Shown here: one piece after another, positions 58,073 to 64,000 of the stretch
Layout: every line of letters begins with the position of its first letter
Position numbering within the stretch: the stretch's first letter is position 1
Origin: DATAUD01 sp036268455
GTDB taxonomy: Bacteria; Verrucomicrobiota; Verrucomicrobiia; Limisphaerales; Palsa-1400
DNA length: 64,000 bases
Reading direction: 5' to 3'
Assembly: GCA_036268455.1 (NCBI GenBank)
Contig: DATAUD010000104.1
Coordinates: 1-64,000, forward strand
Notes under the pieces: generated by a model
Seen by the model: the letters and a program-made list of their open reading frames with translations, nothing else
Told to the model about the DNA's origin: nothing
The model's database searches: none
Made by a program: the position numbers and the translations under genes

Positions 58073-59524
58073 TTAGCGTTCGGGATGGTAAATCGCCGGG
58101 ACGCTGGTGTTCCCGTAACGATTGATGGCGGTGACGGCAACCGATTCCAACGAATCCGCTTTGATTGTTTCGGAGGTTTTTTCCTCCGGCAGAATTTCGG
58201 CGGTCCATTTGCCGCCGATTTTTTTCTGCACAAGCCATTGCCAGGGAGCGCTGTTGGTGAATCTCCATTCCACCTTCAGATCGTCGCGCTGGGGATGGAC
58301 GCTCAAGTGTGGGCTGGCAGGCACAGCCTGGGTTAACCACGGATACGCGGGAACGAGCGCAACGGTTCGATAGACATTTTTTCCAAGGGCCTCCGCGAGA
58401 CCGGCTTCATTGCGCATCAGGGGCCTGGCGTGCCAGAGAATGACGCCGGGCGAATTGTCCTCTTTTCGAGTCAATTCTATTTCTCGCGTCATTTCCGCCG
58501 CGTCATCGTTCACACCATGCCAGCCGGAGATTCGCATTCCTGGCCAAAGATGGCGATGCAGCGGGTTTTGCTCGTTCCACCATTGCAACAACACCGGGAA
58601 GCTTTGCGCCTTCTGGTCGATGGGCCAGTAAAGTTGCGGGGCCAGGTAATCCACCCAGCCGTTCTCAAGCCATTTGCGCGAGTCGCCAAAAAGTTTGTCG
58701 TAAGCATCGAAGCCGCTGATCTGCCGTGGACTGCCTGGACGCCAAATGCCAAAGGGACTGATTCCGAATTTGACCCACCGCTTTTCCCTCTTGATGCTGT
58801 GAAAGACCAACTCGATGAATTGATTCACATTTTCGCGCCGCCAGTCGTTGCGGGACAATTTTCCGCCTTTGGCTTGATAACGGCGCCAACTGCCGTCGTC
58901 GGGAAAATCGAGGTCTTTGCTTGACTGGATTACGCCGGATTTTTCGGGATACGGATAAAAATAATCGTCAAAATGAACGCCATCAATGTCATACCGGCGC
59001 ACGACATCCATAATGACACTCAAAGAGTAATCGCGAGTGGCTTGTTCGGCGGGGTCGAGCCAGAGGTTTTTTCCGTAGGCGCGAATCAACTCCGGATGGC
59101 GGATGTTGGCGGATTGGACGCGGTAGGGGTTGAACCAGGCGTGCAATTCCAAACCGCGTTTGTGGGCTTCGGCGATGGCAAACCCGAGCGGATCGTAAAA
59201 CGGCGATGGAGGCTGGCCGACTTTGCCCGTCAAGTATTCGGACCACGGCTCGATTTTTGAATCGTAAAGGGCATCGCAGCCGGTGCGGACCTGGAAAATG
59301 ATTGCGTTGAGATGGAGGGCGGCGGCGCGGTCGATGATGGCGAGGAGTTCCTCTTTCTGCTCGCGGGTCGTAAGCCCGGGTCTGGATGGCCAGTCAATAT
59401 TATTTACCGTCGCCACCCACAAGGCCCGGAATTCGCGGGGAACGGGAGGCGGAGAATCGCTCGCAAGGGCGCTGCAAACCAAAAAAAGCCAGAAAAACCC
59501 GAAAAATTCCAAAAATTTCCACAT
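58073..59524 (-). CDS. GHL10-type (DUF187/YngK) secreted glycoside hydrolase-like protein
   Basis: 483 residues with a signal peptide (FFGFFWLFLVCSALAS). TIM-barrel blocks: EFRALWVATVNNIDWPS, LNAIIFQVRTGCDALY, EPWSEYLTG, HAWFNPYRVQ, DIDGVHFDDYFYPYP, FGISPFGIW and VDYLAPQLYWPI. The paired Asp of VHFDDYFYPYP match the catalytic region of this clan. The last 80 residues look like a fibronectin-III-type domain (LKVEWRFTNSAPWQWLVQKK). Substrate unknown. Confidence 0.85.
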   Translation of the reverse strand: MWKFLEFFGFFWLFLVCSALASDSPPPVPREFRALWVATVNNIDWPSRPGLTTREQKEELLAIIDRAAALHLNAIIFQVRTGCDALYDSKIEPWSEYLTGKVGQPPSPFYDPLGFAIAEAHKRGLELHAWFNPYRVQSANIRHPELIRAYGKNLWLDPAEQATRDYSLSVIMDVVRRYDIDGVHFDDYFYPYPEKSGVIQSSKDLDFPDDGSWRRYQAKGGKLSRNDWRRENVNQFIELVFHSIKREKRWVKFGISPFGIWRPGSPRQISGFDAYDKLFGDSRKWLENGWVDYLAPQLYWPIDQKAQSFPVLLQWWNEQNPLHRHLWPGMRISGWHGVNDDAAEMTREIELTRKEDNSPGVILWHARPLMRNEAGLAEALGKNVYRTVALVPAYPWLTQAVPASPHLSVHPQRDDLKVEWRFTNSAPWQWLVQKKIGGKWTAEILPEEKTSETIKADSLESVAVTAINRYGNTSVPAIYHPER

Positions 59525-59573
59525 TCGCGTCCTCGGTTGGTAATGGATTGATTCCGATTTTGAAAGACGGAAT

Positions 59574-60580
59574 TCATTCTGCTGCGGGCAATGGCCAGAC
59601 TATCGCCGAGTCGCCCAATCTGTTGAATCCATTATCCACGCAGTCCAGACCGACTGAGTAAACGAAAAAATGGCCGCTGTTTTCGAGACGATAACGCAAT
59701 GGCCGGCCATCCATAAAGTCGATTGAGGGCTTTCGCGTGAACTCAGGCACAAGGTCTGCCAATGCCTGCGGATACGCGCCATTGCGGAGACGGTAGCGCT
59801 CGAGGGCGAGAGCCGCGATAAGGATACGGCGCTGAGTCTCGGCTACGGCTGCGTAACGCAACGAGTCCTGCGTCAAGGTTCTTAAGGGTGCGGGCCGCGA
59901 TACACTCGGCAGCCAGCCCATGTCCGACCAGCCAGATTGCCGTCATGCAGTTCAAGCACAAGCCGGTTGTTGAGCAAATCCATCAGGCTTTGCATCGGGA
60001 GGAGATGTGTAAATTGATGGCTGTGGATGACGCGACGGGTCAGTTCAAAACGGATTGGGCCGGCGAAAATCGCGGCACAGGCGCGATCAAGTGGATGTCC
60101 TTTGGCATCGATGGCTTTGCGGAAAGCGTCCCAGCTATACCCAAGGCGGGTGCGTGGCCGCGGTCGCATGTGGTCATCCGGCGATGCCAGCCTCCAAACA
60201 ACCGGCGCGGAGTTGGTTCCGAGGGCTTCCATCAAATCCTGCGAATTCATAGCCGAAAAAATGAACGATGGCTGGATGCGGCGAATGCTATCATATCTGC
60301 GATTGACAAAGGAACTATTGTACCGAGTGCTGAGAGGCGGTTCGAGAACGGCGTCCATAAAGATTGCTTCGCGGGCGCGCCGTTCGGGGGAAGTCGAAAA
60401 ATCAAAATCTGAAAGGTCCAGCCTGAATCCGTCCTTGCGCAAAGCCTGACGAACTTCTGCCACGGACTTTTCTCCGGCTTCGTCCGCGCGGGAGGTTGGG
60501 GCGAGGGCGGAAAGAGCAATGATAGTTGGAATCCAAAAGGATTTTAAACATTGAATGGCCAGACGAATATTCATCGGCAT
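59574..60580 (-). pseudogene. Decayed secreted protein gene (internal deletion plus frameshift)
   Basis: Two fragments on the same strand in different frames. The 5' part (60580 to about 59920) has a signal peptide and ends its sensible sequence at LVLELHDGNLAG. The 3' part (from about 59880 to 59574) resumes with AVAETQRRILIAALALERYR and closes with DFMDGRPLRYRLENSGHFFV and VGLDCVDNG. In intact verrucomicrobial proteins that I recall with these ends, roughly 200 residues separate the two, so a deletion near 59910 is likely. Function of the family unknown. Confidence 0.6.
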
Positions 60581-60662
60581 CCTTGCTTTCTTCCTGTGTC
60601 AAGTTTCCTTCCGTTTTGGTTGATTTGCCAGCTTTTTAAGCATTTTTCTTTTCCTTCTCCCC

Positions 60663-60685
60663 GGGGAAAGGTTTAGACTTTCCCC
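60663..60685 (+). promoter_or_regulatory. Hairpin flush with a start codon
   Basis: GGGGAAAG, loop GTTTAGA, CTTTCCCC: eight perfect pairs ending at the base before ATG 60686. It would hide the ribosome-binding region of the small downstream gene, so could regulate its translation. No U-run follows, so it is not a terminator for the plus strand. Confidence 0.5.
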
Positions 60686-60883
60686 ATGAACCGCCTCAAT
60701 CCACATGGCGGCCTTCGCGGGCTGGCTGTGGTGGCCTTGCTGCTGCTTTCAGCGATTTCGCTGTCGGCCGATCCAATCACGGACATACACCAAGAGGCCA
60801 TCATCCAGCCCAGGACGATTATCACGGTGACTGCGGCGATACTGGTGGAAGCGGGTTGCGTCTGGTTATTGCTGAGGCGCTGA
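60686..60883 (+). CDS. Small exported or membrane protein
   Basis: 65 residues. Signal-like helix (GLAVVALLLLSAISLSADP), a short polar stretch (ITDIHQEAIIQPR), then a second helix (TIITVTAAILVEAGCVWLLL) ending RR-stop. It looks like the N-terminal part of a larger membrane protein or a two-helix microprotein. No frame continues after the TGA. Confidence 0.5.
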   Translation: MNRLNPHGGLRGLAVVALLLLSAISLSADPITDIHQEAIIQPRTIITVTAAILVEAGCVWLLLRR

Positions 60884-61284
60884 CGGACACCACACTTGTT
60901 TGTTCTTTGGATCCTGGGAATGCACCTATTCACCTACCCTTTGTTTTTGGCTTTGGTCTGGGTTGCAGACAGCTTACGGCCGGCCCTCGCGGTAGCCGCG
61001 GGTGAAATGGCGATTGGTGATTGAGGGGGGTCTAATCTACCTAATCTGCCGTTACGCGCCATCGGCCAAAATACGGCTGCCCACCCCAACTGTTGTCAAA
61101 AGCCTTTTGGCGTCGTTAGCCGGGAATGTTTGTTCCGCCGCGATATTTCCCCTGATATTGATCGTCGGGTGGTGACAGAACCGCCTAAACCCCATTAGAG
61201 GTGCTTTTTTTTGGCCTGAAACCCCACATATTGTGGTTTTTCCCTTTACTTTAGACCCGGAATGTGATTTCTTCTGGCCTCAGC
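60884..61284 (+). other. Gene-free stretch before smc
   Basis: 401 bases with no frame I can support on either strand. It contains a GC-rich hairpin (CGCGG-TAG-CCGCG at 60988-61000) without a U-run, and a pair of near-identical words, AATCTACC and AATCTGCC, around 61031-61048. No convincing sigma-70 promoter for smc was found, although the last 60 bases are T-rich. Confidence 0.5.
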
Positions 61285-64000
61285 ATGTATTTGAAGAATT
61301 TGACCGTTCTAGGGTTTAAATCGTTCGCGGACAAAACTTCACTCAATTTTCAACCGGGCGTCACGGCGATCGTCGGCCCCAATGGGTGTGGTAAGTCCAA
61401 CGTCTCGGACGCTATACGTTGGGTACTTGGGGAACAATCGGCTAAAGCGCTCCGCGGTGGGGAAATGGCGGATGTCATCTTTAATGGCACGGACGGACGC
61501 AAACCGTTGAGCATGGCGGAGGTTTCGCTGACCATTGGCGGAGTCGATGGGGAGCACCTTTCGGCGGCGGGGGTTGAAATTGCCTATAATGAAGTGACAC
61601 TGACGCGGCGGGTTTTTCGGGACGGGTCGAGCGAGTATTTTCTTAACAAGACGCCCTGCCGGCTCAAGGACATCCAGCAGCTTTTCATGGGAACGGGGGT
61701 TGGGCGCACCAGTTACAGCATCATGGCGCAGGGGAATATCACGCAAATCCTGTCCAGCAAACCAGAAGACCGGCGGATCATTTTCGAAGAGGCGGCGGGC
61801 ATCACCAAATTCAAGGCGCAAAAAAAAGAGGCGCTGCGAAAACTGGAAGCAACCGACCAGAACCTGCTTCGTGTGGCGGACTTGATTCGCGAAGTCAAAC
61901 GACAGATCGGCTCCCTGCAACGGCAGGCCGGCAAGGCGCGGCGGTACAAGCAATTGATGACGGAGCTTCAGCATCTCGATACGCAATTGGCCCGGCATCA
62001 GTTTGACGTTTTGCAAACGGACATTCGGGAGCGTTCGGCGCAATTGGAAAAATGGCACGAGGAGATTGCGACGCTTTCCGAGACGGTCCTGCGCGTGGAA
62101 AATGAAATCAGCGTGCTGCGCGAAGAGCTTTCGGAACAGGAACAGGCAATCAGCCATTTGCAGCAGCAAGGGATGGAACTGAAAGGGCAAAGCGACCGTC
62201 ACGAAAGCCGCATTCAGTTCAACGAGGATAAACTTCGCGACCTAGAGGCGCAAAACACACGCGCCACGAGCGACATCGCGCAAGCGGAGGAGCGCAAGCT
62301 GGCGGCTGAGGAGGAATTGCGCTCTGTTCTTGAGCGGTACGAGACCGCGGCGGCCTCCTTGCGGGAGCATCAGCAGGCGTTTGAAACGAAACGCCAGGCA
62401 TTGCAAGCCCTTGAGAGCGAAGCGCACTCCGGCCAGGAAGCGTTGCGCACGGCGCAATCACGCGCTTTTGAAGCGGCGCAGCAACTCGGCCGCGCCCGCA
62501 ACGAAATCACGGCGCTGGACTTGCGGAAGGAAGGCAACGCCGTCCGTCTTGAAAAGCTTTCCGCGGAAAAAATCCAACTTGAGGAGGAACGGCGCGGATT
62601 GGAAACGCGCCTGCAACAATTTTCCGCGACGGTGGAGGCCGACATTTTAAACGCGCAGACGCATCGCGGCACGGTGGAGGACCGGCAGCAGCGGCTGCGC
62701 GAGATTCAACAGCAGTTAAACGAAACCATGCGGGAACTGGACGAACTGCTTCGGAAGCAAGCGGAGAAGCGTTCGCGCCTTAATGTGCTGGAACAGTTGC
62801 AGGCGGAGCATGAAGGCTTTGGCACGGGCGCTTTGTCGGCGCTCAAGAACGCCACGCATGTTCTCGGTTCGCTGGCCGACAAAATTCGCGTGCCGGACCA
62901 ATATGTCGTCGCAATAGAAACAGCGCTGGGGCACAACTTGCAATTGGTTCTGACCGAACAACCAGAAACCGCCCGGCAAATTGTCGAGGATTTGCGGACG
63001 AATAAGACCGGTCGGGCCAGCGTCGCGGCGTTGAATTTGACGCCAGCGAATGGCGATTCCAGCGTGCCTGCGCCAGCCGATTTGATTGGGGCGCTCGGCG
63101 TCATCGAATCCGAGCCCGCAGTCCAGCCGCTGTTGCGCCGGCTTTTGGGGCAGACGCTGATTGCGCCGGATTTGGCTGCCGCAGTCGAGGGTTGCCGCAA
63201 CACCGGCGGGGCTTTTGATTTTGTCACACCGGATGGGGACTTGCTTAACCGGCACGGCATTTTTACAGGCGGTTATCTTAACGGCCATGGTTCCGGCCAG
63301 GCTGCCGCTTCCATTCTCGGGCGCAAAAATCAAATTGCGGAATTGCAGACGGCCGTCGGGGCATTGCAGGAAACGGTTAACGACGCCAGCCGGCGCAAAG
63401 GGGCGCTGATGAGCGAGCAGACGCAATTGCAGGCGGGGTTGCAGACGGCGCAGACAGAATTGCGCACGCAGGAAGTTGCGATCGCTACGAACCAGGGCGA
63501 GTTCAAGGCGATGGAAAACTCGGCGCGCTCGCTTGGGCAAAAAATTGAGACGGTCGTCTATGAAATCGGCAGCCTTGCGAATCAGGAAGAGGAAGGAGCG
63601 CGCAAACGCCAGGGATTGGCCGAGCAGGCGGGCGCCTTGGAAACACGCGAACAAGAGCAGCAGGCGGCTGTGACTCAGTTGACGACGTCCCTGGAAAATC
63701 TGCGCCAGCAACGCGAGGCGGCCAATGCCTCATTGACGGAAACGAAGGTCGCGCTGGCAACACAAGACCAGCTTTGCAATTCGTTCGGGAGCCAGAGAAG
63801 GCCGCTCGAACAGCGCATCGCCGAGTTGACGCACCTGGCCGCGCAACGCCGGGCGGAAATCGCCTCCTTTTTGGAAAGAAAACTCCAGGCGGAAAACGAG
63901 ATTGCCGAGTCCCGGCAAAAGATCGAGGGCATCAGCCATCAGCGGGAGCAAATCAATGTTCAAGTCACTGAAATGTTGTCGCAAAAAGGGGTGATCGACG
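61285..64000 (+). CDS. smc: Chromosome segregation protein SMC (partial)
   Basis: The frame is open from ATG 61285 to the window edge (905 codons; the C-terminal coiled coil end and head half are missing). Walker A GPNGCGKS (31-38), ALRGGEMADVIFNGT, then RTSYSIMAQGNITQILSSKP and EEAAGITKFKAQKKEALRKL closing the N-terminal head. Coiled coil about 170-500, hinge about 512-660 (LADKIRVPDQYVVAIETALG, GGAFDFVTPDGDLLNRHGIF, TGGYLNGHG), then the returning coil. Standard bacterial SMC for chromosome compaction and segregation with ScpAB. Confidence 0.95.
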   Translation, partial: MYLKNLTVLGFKSFADKTSLNFQPGVTAIVGPNGCGKSNVSDAIRWVLGEQSAKALRGGEMADVIFNGTDGRKPLSMAEVSLTIGGVDGEHLSAAGVEIAYNEVTLTRRVFRDGSSEYFLNKTPCRLKDIQQLFMGTGVGRTSYSIMAQGNITQILSSKPEDRRIIFEEAAGITKFKAQKKEALRKLEATDQNLLRVADLIREVKRQIGSLQRQAGKARRYKQLMTELQHLDTQLARHQFDVLQTDIRERSAQLEKWHEEIATLSETVLRVENEISVLREELSEQEQAISHLQQQGMELKGQSDRHESRIQFNEDKLRDLEAQNTRATSDIAQAEERKLAAEEELRSVLERYETAAASLREHQQAFETKRQALQALESEAHSGQEALRTAQSRAFEAAQQLGRARNEITALDLRKEGNAVRLEKLSAEKIQLEEERRGLETRLQQFSATVEADILNAQTHRGTVEDRQQRLREIQQQLNETMRELDELLRKQAEKRSRLNVLEQLQAEHEGFGTGALSALKNATHVLGSLADKIRVPDQYVVAIETALGHNLQLVLTEQPETARQIVEDLRTNKTGRASVAALNLTPANGDSSVPAPADLIGALGVIESEPAVQPLLRRLLGQTLIAPDLAAAVEGCRNTGGAFDFVTPDGDLLNRHGIFTGGYLNGHGSGQAAASILGRKNQIAELQTAVGALQETVNDASRRKGALMSEQTQLQAGLQTAQTELRTQEVAIATNQGEFKAMENSARSLGQKIETVVYEIGSLANQEEEGARKRQGLAEQAGALETREQEQQAAVTQLTTSLENLRQQREAANASLTETKVALATQDQLCNSFGSQRRPLEQRIAELTHLAAQRRAEIASFLERKLQAENEIAESRQKIEGISHQREQINVQVTEMLSQKGVID

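Noticed and set aside
1..64000. CRISPR arrays, tRNA or rRNA genes, phage or conjugation modules
   Set aside because: No regularly spaced repeats, no T-loop/anticodon patterns and no structural, integrase or relaxase motifs were found by reading both strands; a tRNA scan could still overturn this.

Overview
The window is a chromosomal segment that most resembles a Verrucomicrobiota genome of the Pedosphaera/Limisphaerales type. This placement is inference. It rests on pseudopilin-like proteins with a GFTLVELLVVIAIIAILAAL N-terminus and a C-terminal DG motif, sigma factors fused to membrane-anchored outer domains, secreted Ig-repeat proteins ending in FYR, a GH172/DUF2961 enzyme, and many 4-base start/stop overlaps. 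No rRNA, tRNA, CRISPR array, plasmid or phage module was recognised.

Layout. 1-4.7 kb: the tail of a secreted protein, then a polysaccharide export pair (a co-polymerase fused to an export domain, and a second export lipoprotein) and a DUF2934 protein. 4.7-5.7 kb (minus): a YqjD/YqjE/YqjK-like membrane stress module. 5.9-9.2 kb: a NarL-type regulator, then on the minus strand a toxin-antitoxin pair with a doubly broken toxin, an AI-2E-type permease and an MnmC-like methyltransferase. 9.3-13 kb: archaeal-type phosphoglycerate mutase and an Ig-repeat protein.

13.2-24.3 kb holds two tightly coupled plus-strand operons. The first joins an M29-like peptidase, a stand-alone OvoA-C-like methyltransferase and a complete polar amino-acid ABC importer. 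All four of its junctions are exact 4-base overlaps. The second is a SUF iron-sulfur operon (sufBCD, sufU, sufT, sufS, a rhodanese and a NifU/IscU-type scaffold) behind a good sigma-70-like promoter.

24.3-28.9 kb (minus): a pseudopilin, an ECF sigma factor with a membrane-anchored C-terminal domain, and ilvB. The ilvB leader contains an unlisted Val/Leu-rich leader peptide, a strong intrinsic terminator and a matching antiterminator segment, which is a classical transcription attenuator. 29-35.8 kb: MscS channel, DyP peroxidase behind a 19-bp palindrome, DoxX, an MlaA-hydrolase fusion and a thioredoxin-like protein. 36.2-37.5 kb: a frameshifted IS4-type element with 12-bp terminal inverted repeats; its ends supply the last codons of both flanking genes.

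38-64 kb: lnt and aguA (divergent, with overlapping 5' ends), a four-gene pseudopilin operon ending in a DUF4357 membrane protein, a second sigma-membrane fusion, thiD, an M48-TPR protease, polX, metH with an operator-like palindrome in front, a GH172 enzyme convergent with a GHL10-type hydrolase, a decayed gene, and the first two thirds of smc running off the window.
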